DNA of 64,000 bases from Luteimonas sp. BLCC-B24. Its GTDB lineage: Bacteria > Pseudomonadota > Gammaproteobacteria > Xanthomonadales > Xanthomonadaceae. Under the pieces are notes generated by a model that was not told the DNA's origin, made no database searches, and was given only the letters and a program-made list of their open reading frames with translations. The stretch lies in contig NZ_JAQQGN010000001.1 of NCBI RefSeq assembly GCF_028550595.1, positions 1-64,000 on the forward strand, in the 5' to 3' direction. Of the stretch, positions 44,390-52,811 are shown in pieces (the stretch's first letter is position 1; each line of letters begins with the position of its first letter). The position numbers were made by a program, and so were the translations under genes.

Positions 44390-44683
44390 GGGTGGGTCCG
44401 AAGAGTCCCGGGGCGGGGCGCGCGGCCATGATGCACAGCCTCGCCGTGCGTGCACAGTCGACGGCGCATGGGCGGGCGGCGCCGGCAAAGCGGTGCGGAC
44501 CGCGACCGGCGACCACCCGGCGGATACACCCGCCCACAGTGTTAGGCGAGCGCGGCCGCCGCGTCCGCACGCGACGCTGCGCGGCATCGCCGGTACCATC
44601 CTCCCCCACCCCGACGCCCGGCGTCGCCGCACGAGCGGCCGCGCCACGCAGCGTCGACGCCGTCCACACATGAGCCGCGCCAC

Positions 44684-45781
44684 ATGACCACCGAGCCGAT
44701 CCACACCTTCCGCATCGTTCCGTCGCTGCAGGCCCGCCAGCAGGCCGAACGCGAGACGATCCTCGCCGACCCCGGCTTCGGCACCCACTTCACCGACCAC
44801 ATGGTGGCCATCGACTGGACCGTCGACGCCGGCTGGCACGACGCGCACGTGCGCCCCTTCGGCCCGCTGACGTTCTCACCCGCCGCGGCGGTGCTGCATT
44901 ACGGGCAGGAAATCTTCGAAGGCATGAAGGCCTTCCGCCATGCGGACGGTTCGATCTGGACCTTCCGCCCCGATGCCAACGGCCGCCGCCTGCAGCACTC
45001 CGCACGGCGCATGGCGCTGCCGGAACTGCCGGTGGACCTGTTCGTCGAATCGATCCGCCAGCTGGTGCGCACCGACCAGGACTGGGTGCCGGGCGGCGGC
45101 GAATCGAGCCTGTACATCCGGCCCTTCATGATCGCCAACGAGGATTTCCTCGGCGTGCGTCCCGCCCGCCGCGTGGCCTACTACGTGATCGCGAGCCCCG
45201 CGGGCGCATACTTCAAGGGCGGCATCAAGCCGGTGTCGATCTGGCTGTCGCGCGACTACGCCCGCGCCGGCCGGGGTGGCACCGGTTCGGCCAAGTGCGG
45301 CGGGAACTACGCCGCCTCGCTGCTGCCGCAGCGCGAGGCCGTCGCCAACGACTGCGCGCAGGTGCTGTTTCTCGATGCGGAGACGAACACCTGCGTCGAA
45401 GAGCTGGGCGGCATGAACGTCTTTCTGGTGCAGAAGGACGGCAGCGTGATCACTCCCGCGCTCACCGGCAGCATCCTCGAGGGCATCACCCGCGACAGCG
45501 TGATCCAGCTGCTGCGCGACCGCGGCCACACCGTGACCGAGCGCCGCATCGAGATCAGCGAATGGATCGACGGCGTGCGCTCGGGGGCGATCGCCGAGGT
45601 CTTCGCCTGCGGCACCGCGGCCAGCATCTCGCCGATCGGGGTGCTCAAGGGCCACGATTTCAGCGTGGGCGATGCCGACGCGCCGCCGGGCGAACTGACC
45701 ATGGCGATCCGCAAGGACCTGCTCGACATCCAGTACGGCCGCGTGCCGGACCGCCACGGCTGGCTGACGCAACTGGTGTAA
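44684..45781 (+). CDS. ilvE: branched-chain amino acid aminotransferase
   Basis: The 365-residue PLP enzyme of fold type IV, group II, performs the last step of Leu, Ile and Val synthesis. It has HYGQEIFEGMKAFR (active-site loop), TGSAKCGGNYA containing the Schiff-base Lys, and ACGTAASISPIG (phosphate binding). Full length. No operon partner is seen. Confidence 0.94.
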   Translation: MTTEPIHTFRIVPSLQARQQAERETILADPGFGTHFTDHMVAIDWTVDAGWHDAHVRPFGPLTFSPAAAVLHYGQEIFEGMKAFRHADGSIWTFRPDANGRRLQHSARRMALPELPVDLFVESIRQLVRTDQDWVPGGGESSLYIRPFMIANEDFLGVRPARRVAYYVIASPAGAYFKGGIKPVSIWLSRDYARAGRGGTGSAKCGGNYAASLLPQREAVANDCAQVLFLDAETNTCVEELGGMNVFLVQKDGSVITPALTGSILEGITRDSVIQLLRDRGHTVTERRIEISEWIDGVRSGAIAEVFACGTAASISPIGVLKGHDFSVGDADAPPGELTMAIRKDLLDIQYGRVPDRHGWLTQLV

Positions 45782-45995
45782 GCCCCCTTCCGGACATCCG
45801 GAGGACGGCGGATGCGCCTCGCCCGAGGCGCTCGCCATCCTCCTGGTGCGGCTGGCGCATCGCGATCTCCGCAGCCGTCGGCGCGATCCGCCGCGGTTGC
45901 TGAGCGCGGCCGCGACCGGCCGCCGCCACCGCTGCGCTCGTGCGACGACTCGATGGCGCCGCACCGGAGCCGTCAGATGCGCATCGGTCGCCGTG

Positions 45996-47759
45996 TCACG
46001 CGACCAGCGTCAACGCCGGCTGCGTCGCGGCGGGCGTGTCGACCACGCGGTAGCGCGAGACCTGGTCCACCAGCGCATTGGCCTCGTGCTCCAGGCTGCG
46101 TGCGCTCGCGGTGGCCTCTTCCACCAGGGCGGCATTCTGCTGGGTGGCTTCGTCCATGACGGTGATCGCCGTCTTGATCAGATCGATGCCCGCGCTCTGC
46201 TCGGCCGCGGCGACGGCGATGTCGGCCATCAACAGGTTGACCTCGCGGATGCGCTCCACCGTACGCGACATCGTGGCGCCCGCCTCCGCGGCGAGCTTCG
46301 CGCCGGCGTCGACGGTGCGGCCCGACTCCCCGATCAGGCCGCGGATGTTGCGCGACGCCTCGGCGCAGCGCTGCGCCAGCGCCCGGATTTCGGTGGCCAC
46401 GACGGCGAATCCGCGACCCTGCTCGCCGGCGCGGGCGGCTTCGACCGCGGCGTTGAGCGACAGCAGGTTGGTCTGGAACGCGATGCCCTCGATGACCGCG
46501 GTGATCTCGGCGATCTCGTTCGCGCTGCGCTGGATGTCGCCCATCGTGCCGACCACACGGCCCACCAGCTCGCTGCCCGCTTCCGCCACCTGGGTGGCGT
46601 TCTGCGCGAGCGCCGTGCTCTGCCGGGCGTTCTCGGCGGTGGCGCGCACGGTGGCGGCGATCTCCTCCATCGACGACGCGGTTTCCTCCAGCGACGCGGC
46701 CTGGCTCTCGGTACGCGACGACAGATCCTCGTTGCCTGCGGCGATTTCGGTGGCCGCGGCATGCACCTGCGACGAGGCCGTCGACACCTGGGCCACCATG
46801 CGCGCCATGGAGTCGACCATCATGTTGATGTCGGCGCACAGCTCGGCCACGGCGCCGCTGCGTCCCTGCAGGGAGACCCGCCGGCGCAGATCGCCGCGGC
46901 CGGCATCCGCCACCACCTCGCCCACCTCGGCCACGGCCTGCGCAAGCTCGCGCTCGCGCATGACTTCCGCGGTGATGTTGGTCGCGTACTTCACCACCTT
47001 CCACGGCCGCCCGTCGGTGTCGAAGATCGGGTTGTAGGAGGCCTGGATCCAGATCTCGCCGCCGTCCTTGCCCACGCGGCGGTAGCGGCCCGCATCGAAG
47101 TGGCCCGACGCGAGATTGGCCCAGAACGCGCGATAGGCCTCGCCCTGCGGCTCGTCGGGCGGCAGGAACATCGCGTGGTGCCGGCCGCGAATCTCGTCCA
47201 GCGTGTAGCCGGTGGTCGCCGAGAAGTTCTCGTTGGCGTTCAACACCCGCCCCTGCAGGTCGAACTCGATCACCGCCTGCACCTTGGAGATGGCGGCCAT
47301 CTGCCCGGAGAAATCCGCCGCCTCGCGCATCTGCGCGGTGATGTCGGTAGCGAACTTGACGATGCGGCACGGCGCGCCGGCCGCGTCGAGCACCGGGTTG
47401 TAGGACGCCTCGATCCACACCGGCGCGCCGCTCTTGGACAGCCGGCGGAAGCGACCGCTGTGGAACTCGCCGCTGCGCAGCGTCTGCCAGAAGCGGCTGT
47501 AGTCGTCGGAACGCGCATAGGCATCCTCGACGAACATGCGGTGATGGCGGCCGGCGATTTCCCCCAGGCTGTAACCCACCGTCGAAAGAAAGTTGCCGTT
47601 GGCGGTGCGGATGGTGCCGTCGAGATCGAACTCGATGATGGCCTGGGCCCGGTCGATCGCGGCGATCAGGCTGCGCGCCTCCGCCAGCTCACGCGCCGCG
47701 TCCACATTCCCGCGCGGGACCCGCCCGCCGAACCAACGCGTCACATCCTTGAAGCTCAT
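45996..47759 (-). CDS. soluble PAS-PAS chemoreceptor (BdlA-like)
   Basis: The 587-residue product has two PAS domains (about 25-135 and 150-260; paired NFLSTVGYSLGEI and NFSATTGYTLDEI) and a HAMP-like linker. A methyl-accepting signalling domain with the kinase-contact hairpin (FQTNLLSLNAAVEAARAGEQ) follows. No membrane segment is visible, so it should be cytoplasmic. This is the arrangement of the biofilm-dispersion receptor BdlA and of Aer-like redox sensors. The ATG at 47759 was chosen over a longer frame with a basic leader. Confidence 0.85.
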   Translation of the reverse strand: MSFKDVTRWFGGRVPRGNVDAARELAEARSLIAAIDRAQAIIEFDLDGTIRTANGNFLSTVGYSLGEIAGRHHRMFVEDAYARSDDYSRFWQTLRSGEFHSGRFRRLSKSGAPVWIEASYNPVLDAAGAPCRIVKFATDITAQMREAADFSGQMAAISKVQAVIEFDLQGRVLNANENFSATTGYTLDEIRGRHHAMFLPPDEPQGEAYRAFWANLASGHFDAGRYRRVGKDGGEIWIQASYNPIFDTDGRPWKVVKYATNITAEVMRERELAQAVAEVGEVVADAGRGDLRRRVSLQGRSGAVAELCADINMMVDSMARMVAQVSTASSQVHAAATEIAAGNEDLSSRTESQAASLEETASSMEEIAATVRATAENARQSTALAQNATQVAEAGSELVGRVVGTMGDIQRSANEIAEITAVIEGIAFQTNLLSLNAAVEAARAGEQGRGFAVVATEIRALAQRCAEASRNIRGLIGESGRTVDAGAKLAAEAGATMSRTVERIREVNLLMADIAVAAAEQSAGIDLIKTAITVMDEATQQNAALVEEATASARSLEHEANALVDQVSRYRVVDTPAATQPALTLVA

Positions 47760-48253
47760 AGGGCACCTGCCGTGGTCGGAGGGGCGGATGCCGCCTCCTC
47801 CGCGGTAACGGCAAGGGCGGACGGTTCTTGACGCCGCGTTCACGCCGCACGGGTGTCAGCCGACGAGCGGTATCCGATTGGCGCATCCGGCCGACGGAGT
47901 GCTCCTGCGCGGCGAGCCGGCGCTGATACGGCGCCGATGCAAGCCGGACAGACCGGCCCAGTGGTCCCAGCCCGAATGGCGAGCACCCGTCCCGCCTCCG
48001 CGCGGGATGCACCGCAGCCGAAACCGCCGGGTCGACGCTGGGCGGCCTGAGCCAGGCTGGATTCAGCGGACGTCGCTCGCATGCGCCGACCCGCCTCACC
48101 GGATGCAAGACAGCGCCCGGACGCCGGCCCCGCGAAGGGCCCGCCCGCTCGGGCCGGCCCCGGCACGCAGGCTGACGGGAACTCGGAACGGCGCCACCGG
48201 CGCCCTGCGCACAGCGGGCAGCGTCTCCCGGAACCGGCCGGGTGCCTCAGCTG
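47760..48253. other. stretch without a recognisable gene
   Basis: High-GC open frames exist on both strands, but none shows a family motif or a convincing start. Confidence 0.4.
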
Positions 48254-48427
48254 TCAGACGCCGCCGGCGTCCTGCTTCCGTCGTTCGGCCTCGCGCTGCG
48301 CCTGTTCCTCCTTCTCGCGCGCGTCCTTCTTGGCCTGATCGTGATGCCACTTGATGGCGTAGAACATGCCCGTGCCGAGCACGACCACCTTGAAGACGAT
48401 GAAGACGATGGGGAACCAGTCGTACAT
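48254..48427 (-). CDS. small membrane protein with charged coiled-coil tail
   Basis: The 57-residue product has one membrane helix at the start (YDWFPIVFIVFKVVVLGTGMF) and then a Lys/Glu/Arg/Gln-rich helix (DAREKEEQAQREAERRKQD). The clean topology argues that it is real. Function unknown. Confidence 0.6.
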   Translation of the reverse strand: MYDWFPIVFIVFKVVVLGTGMFYAIKWHHDQAKKDAREKEEQAQREAERRKQDAGGV

Positions 48428-48736
48428 GGGGCTTCCGGGCCGGGCGTGGCACCCGTCACGATGGGGCTGCGCATGTGGGGATGCGATGCGACCGAGTGTC
48501 GCATCGCCGGCGTTTGCGTCGCTTGGCGGCCCGTCTGCGTGCGGATCCGGGGCCCGTACCGCCGCCGGGCGCGCCGCCCGAGGCGTCTCATCTTCTCCGC
48601 CGGGGCGAAGCGGCGGATCATGCCGCTGCCCTCGCCCGTCACCGGCATCAGCGCTTGACGAACCATGGCCCGCCGGAGCCTCCGGCGGCTGCACGCGGCT
48701 CTTGCACCGAAGTGACGTGTGGCAGGCACCGCCGCC
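48428..48736. other. stretch without a recognisable gene
   Basis: Nothing supported was seen beyond chance open frames. Confidence 0.35.
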
Positions 48737-49261
48737 TCAGCCCGGCGCCTTCGGATTGCGGACCACCGACTTCAGCGCCGTCTTCGCCTTGGCGTGGAAC
48801 GTGAGCCCGGCCGCCGCCGGCGACGCCTTCCAGGCTTCGTAGTCTTCGTCCATCTGCGCGCGCTCCTCGGAGGAGAACAGCTGGCGCGCGGCCTTGAACA
48901 TCTCCTTCTCTTCCTCGTCGGCGTGGTGGGTGATGAACTCCGACAGCACCTTCACCGAGCCGGCGAACTGGCGCGAGGTCTTCTCCGAGGCGTGCAGGTC
49001 GGGCAGCACGGTCAGCTCGACCGCGCGATGCTCCTGGATGGCCTCGGCGTGCTGCAGCAGCTGGTCGTGCGACGCGCGCTCGGCAAACGCCGGGTAGAAC
49101 ACCAGCTCTTCCCATTTCGCATGCGGAATCAGATTCGCCTCGATCTTCTCCAGCAGCTCGGCGCGCGTCTTCTCGGCGCGGTCGGTGGTGGCGTTGATCT
49201 GTTCGAACAGCGTCTTGAGTTGGGCGTGTTCGTCGGCGAGGGTCTTGAGGATGTCACGCAT
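48737..49261 (-). CDS. hemerythrin-like HHE domain protein
   Basis: The 174-residue product has His and Glu at hemerythrin-type positions: DEHAQL (about 10), HAKWEELVFYP (about 44), HAEAIQEHRAVE (about 70) and HHADEEEKEMF (about 112). Such proteins bind a di-iron centre and act in oxygen or nitrosative stress. The C-terminal tail is basic. The start at 49261 places the first helix correctly. Confidence 0.85.
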   Translation of the reverse strand: MRDILKTLADEHAQLKTLFEQINATTDRAEKTRAELLEKIEANLIPHAKWEELVFYPAFAERASHDQLLQHAEAIQEHRAVELTVLPDLHASEKTSRQFAGSVKVLSEFITHHADEEEKEMFKAARQLFSSEERAQMDEDYEAWKASPAAAGLTFHAKAKTALKSVVRNPKAPG

Positions 49262-49741
49262 GGGCGGGGTCCTGACAGGCGGGATGCCGAAGAAAGCGCA
49301 CACTGGGCACGCGGCTCGTGAAGGCCGCCCGCTGGACCTCGGGCGCGCGTGCGCAAAGTGCACAGCGCCGCGCTACTACGCGCACGGGGTCTCGTCGCCG
49401 TCGCGGACGTGAGGGCGCGCGCCGGGAATGCCGGGGGGCTCACACCGTTGCGCGAGACGCAGTTGGACGCGGTGGTGCCAGGGCTGCGCACGCGGCCCGC
49501 CGGACCATCGCGTGCCCGCCCGCATAGTGGACGCGCGGCGGTGCCCGACGTCGCCATCATCTGCGGCCATCGGCCACCGCGCCGACTCCCAAGCGCGCCA
49601 CCTCGACAGCATCGACATCGACGGCGACCCGCCGACGATGTGCCTGGCGGCCCGCCCTCGCGTGACACAGGCGCGATCAAGGCTACGAACGCCGGCTTGC
49701 CAGCCGTAGATCCAAGTGACGACGCACCCGGCAGCGCCACC
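49262..49741. other. stretch without a recognisable gene
   Basis: No supported gene was seen; open frames here have skewed Arg-rich composition. Confidence 0.35.
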
Positions 49742-50035
49742 CTAGGGACGGGACGCGTCCCCGCCCTCGCCCGTGTCCAGCGTCTGCCCTGCGAATGTCT
49801 GGTCGTCCTCGAGCACGCACTCGTCCGGCAACCCGTGGGCGCTGGCGATCCGGTGCAACTGCTGGTTCAACCAGACCACATCCCCCTGTGCAAGACGGTC
49901 GCGCAATGCGAGCGCCGCATTGCACAACGCCGCGATCTTGCGCAGCTTCGCATCCTGCCTGCCCTCGATGCGCGTGAGCTCGGCTTCCAGGTCAACCAGG
50001 GCCGCCGTATAGACGGCCTTGTCGTTCGGGTGCAT
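49742..50035 (-). CDS. hypothetical protein
   Basis: The 97-residue helical product (DKAVYTAALVDLEAELTRI at the start) has balanced composition, which argues for coding. No domain is recognised and no clear ribosome binding site is seen. Confidence 0.5.
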   Translation of the reverse strand: MHPNDKAVYTAALVDLEAELTRIEGRQDAKLRKIAALCNAALALRDRLAQGDVVWLNQQLHRIASAHGLPDECVLEDDQTFAGQTLDTGEGGDASRP

Positions 50036-50139
50036 GTGCAGCGCTCGAAGGGGGACGGCCCATGGTGAACCTGCCTACGTGAAACGTGCTCATACACCGC
50101 GCGTCGGCCCCGGCTGCGCCGGGGCCGCGGCAGCGTCGC

Positions 50140-50478
50140 TCAGCTGCGGAGCTTCAGCGTGGGGTGCTCGTCCAGCGTGCCGTCATCGCGGATCACCACG
50201 TGCCGTGTGCCGTCCCGGTCGAACAGCACCGGGATCGGCGCCTGGAACAGCGGGCGGCGCACGAAGGCCAGCCGCCAGCCGAAGATCTCCAGCGCTTCCG
50301 CCGTGACGAGCTGGGCCGGCAGCAGACCTTCACGCAGCTGGACGGTGTCCGGCGGCTGCCCGGCGCCGCGGCGCTCGGGCGTGCGGCGGGCCGGCACTTC
50401 GGACTGGGCTGTCCAGGGGCCGGCGACGACGGTGGAGTGCGCAGGGTGCGGCATCGGGAGGCTCGAAAAACAGATCAC
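50140..50478 (-). CDS. hypothetical protein
   Basis: The 112-residue product ends in WRLAFVRRPLFQAPIPVLFD and VIRDDGTLDEHPTL, a plausible beta-rich domain. The GTG at 50478 has GGAGG 4 nt upstream, better than the internal ATG at 50454. No family is recognised. Confidence 0.5.
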   Translation of the reverse strand: MICFSSLPMPHPAHSTVVAGPWTAQSEVPARRTPERRGAGQPPDTVQLREGLLPAQLVTAEALEIFGWRLAFVRRPLFQAPIPVLFDRDGTRHVVIRDDGTLDEHPTLKLRS

Positions 50479-50651
50479 CCGGCCTCCATGCAAGCCTCGT
50501 GCCGGAACTGCGCAGGCGGCTCGTCCCGCCCCGCTTGTCACTTCGGCAACACGTGAACCTGGAACAGGTGTTCCTACCAAAACGTTGTTCCTCGGAGGCC
50601 CCGCCGCGGCGCATGGCCGGGGTGAACGGTCCGCCCGAGCGGTGGGGGCCG

Positions 50652-51959
50652 TCAGCGGCCGACGATGCCCAGCCGCAGATTGCGCTGGATCGCCGCCGCC
50701 ATGCGCTCGTCGACCCCCGCCTGCTCGGCGAACCGCAGCCACTGGCTCACCTGCCCTTGGATCTCGTCGATCACCGCCCGCGCCCGCGGCGGTTTGAAGC
50801 CGCAGAACACGCCGAACCGCACCAGATCGTCGAGCGCGAAATGATCGCGCTTGCCGTTGAGGCTCATCTGGTGCTGGTGGGTCCAGCTGCCGTCCGGGTT
50901 GTAGGCGTAGCTCACGTCGAAGGCCGGCGACAGCCGCCACTCGCCCGCGCGGTTCATCAGGAAGGCGATGTTCTTGACGTGGTCGTCCTGGTTGCGGATC
51001 AACACGTTCAGCACGGCACGGCGGAACTGCTGTTCGACATCCAGCGCCGGCAGCCCCAGCCTGCGAATGGTCTCCACGGCCTGCTCGTACGAGTAGGCGC
51101 CGGCCGCGTTGAAATCGAAATGCCGCATCGCCGCCAGCGACTGCATGTGCAGCTTGCGGCCGCCGGCACTGCGGTCGAAGCGACGGGTCATGAAATGCGC
51201 CCGCCCGCCCTCGCGGTGGATGCGGCATTCGCTCATGTCGATGCCGGCGGCCACGGCCAGCAGGTGGAAGCCGTACTCCACCAGGCCGAAGCCCTGGGGG
51301 TCGGCCAGTTCCTTGTCACGGTTGCCGGAAATGCCGTCGAACTTCAGCAGCCAGTACGAGAACCCCTCCCCCGCCTTGACCTGCCCGGAGCGGAACTCCC
51401 CGCTCTGCGGGTTCCAGGCCAGGATCGCCTTGGCGCGGGCGCCGCCGGCCGAGGTGCCCACGCGCAGGATGTCCTCCAGCGCGGCCTGGTCGTCCTCGCC
51501 GCCCAGCACGCCGGCCAGTTGCCCGCGGTGATTGAGCACGTCGTTGGCCAGGCGGGTGAGCGCTTCGATGTCGACCGGGCGCGATCGCCCCGCCACGCCG
51601 GGCAGCATCGGATGGAACTCGAGCGCGCCCATGCCGCGGGTGCCGATGTAGCACAGCCGCTCGACCGGGTTGAACCCGCCGGCCGCCCGGCCCTGCGCCA
51701 CCAGCCAGGCATCGATCAGCGCATTGCCGAACCTGTCCGGCAGCGCGTCGGCCAGCATGCCGGGCAGGCCCTTGAAGGCCTCCCGCGACAGGCCCGGAAA
51801 CTCGTAGGGCTCGGACCGCAGCGGCATCTCGATCGGCGCCAGCTGGATGCCGCTGTCGACGAACTCCGGCATGTACTGGAACGCCGCGACCCCGCGCTCG
51901 GCCAGCCAGCTCACCGCGCCGATGTCCCGCCCCCAGAGCCGGACGGTCGCATCGGTCAC
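50652..51959 (-). CDS. hipA: HipA-type serine/threonine kinase toxin
   Basis: The 435-residue HipA-like kinase has the N-terminal couple domain (FEYxP-like FQYMPEF) and FGLVEYGFHLLA. It also has the catalytic RNQDDHVKNIAFLM (about 320) and a metal-binding PAFDVSYAYN. HipA phosphorylates a tRNA synthetase and induces dormancy. Its start overlaps the hipB stop by 4 nt. Confidence 0.9.
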   Translation of the reverse strand: MTDATVRLWGRDIGAVSWLAERGVAAFQYMPEFVDSGIQLAPIEMPLRSEPYEFPGLSREAFKGLPGMLADALPDRFGNALIDAWLVAQGRAAGGFNPVERLCYIGTRGMGALEFHPMLPGVAGRSRPVDIEALTRLANDVLNHRGQLAGVLGGEDDQAALEDILRVGTSAGGARAKAILAWNPQSGEFRSGQVKAGEGFSYWLLKFDGISGNRDKELADPQGFGLVEYGFHLLAVAAGIDMSECRIHREGGRAHFMTRRFDRSAGGRKLHMQSLAAMRHFDFNAAGAYSYEQAVETIRRLGLPALDVEQQFRRAVLNVLIRNQDDHVKNIAFLMNRAGEWRLSPAFDVSYAYNPDGSWTHQHQMSLNGKRDHFALDDLVRFGVFCGFKPPRARAVIDEIQGQVSQWLRFAEQAGVDERMAAAIQRNLRLGIVGR

Positions 51960-52339
51960 GCGCCCGTCTCCCCGGCGTCGTCATCGCCATCGTCACCCCA
52001 GGCCCAGTCCGTCGCCTTGGCCGGCGCCTGCGTCTCGCGCGCACGGCGACGCTCGCGGCCGCCATGCCGCACCCGCTCCACCGGCCGCACGGCCGGATCC
52101 GGCAGGCTGTCCAGCAAGCGTCCGTCCAGGCCGAGCACCGCGAGCACCCGCAACAACGTGTTCACCGAGGTGTTCTCGCCCGCCTCCAGGCGCTTGATGC
52201 TGCTGACCGACGCCCCCGCCTCCCGGGCCAGATGTGCCTGGGTGAGGTTGCGGCCCAGCCGCAAGCCGGCCAGCCGCGCGCCGAGCGCGCGCTGGACGGC
52301 CTCTGGTGATGCCGTCGCGTGTTCGAGATAGCGGCTCAT
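51956..52339 (-). CDS. hipB: HipB-type antitoxin
   Basis: The 127-residue product has an XRE helix-turn-helix (NLTQAHLAREAGASVSSIKR, about 33-52) and a charged C-terminal tail, normal for HipB. It binds HipA and represses the operon. The gene order hipB-hipA is standard. Confidence 0.85.
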   Translation of the reverse strand: MSRYLEHATASPEAVQRALGARLAGLRLGRNLTQAHLAREAGASVSSIKRLEAGENTSVNTLLRVLAVLGLDGRLLDSLPDPAVRPVERVRHGGRERRRARETQAPAKATDWAWGDDGDDDAGETGA

Positions 52340-52376
52340 ATCAGCACCCTTGAGCGCGGAATCGCGTCTTGTGGGT

Positions 52377-52456
52377 CATATAAGAGCTTAAATTAATATC
52401 TGTCAAGAGTTCACTTATGCGCCCTTATCAGCCAATTATGACTTAAGGGCTGATAT
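52377..52456 (-). promoter_or_regulatory. hipBA promoter and candidate operators
   Basis: On the minus strand TTGACA (52401-52406) and TATATG (52377-52382) are 18 bp apart. Upstream, TATCAGCC (52426-52433) and GGCTGATA (52448-52455) form a dyad suitable for HipB binding. Confidence 0.65.
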
Positions 52457-52811
52457 ACGATCCCTAAAGACCTGCCGGGACCAAAGCGTCGTGCCGATGC
52501 GCGTCACTGCGGCGTCCAGTGCGGTCGCACACCCCGGGACGGCCCGCTCGACGCCATCGGCTGAGTGCCGATGGCGTATGTCACGCGTTGGCGCATGCTG
52601 CTCGCGTGTGCCCGGCTGGCGAAGACCCGCAAACCGGTCCCGATGGACTTCCAATCCCTCGGATGCGAATCGGCAAACGCGCTTGGCACGGGCCGCAGCG
52701 GGTGACAAGCGCTTCGCCGCCGGTATCGGCAGCACCCGGGGCCGGTCCCCGGGCAGATCAAAAAAAGCCCGGCACAAGACGTGAAGCTGGAACCGCTAAC
52801 GCCAAAGAAAT
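52457..52811. other. stretch without a recognisable gene
   Basis: This lies between the hipBA control region and the end of hsdR. Only an A-rich run next to a GCCCGG half-stem (about 52769-52782) is seen; it might be a weak terminator. Confidence 0.35.
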
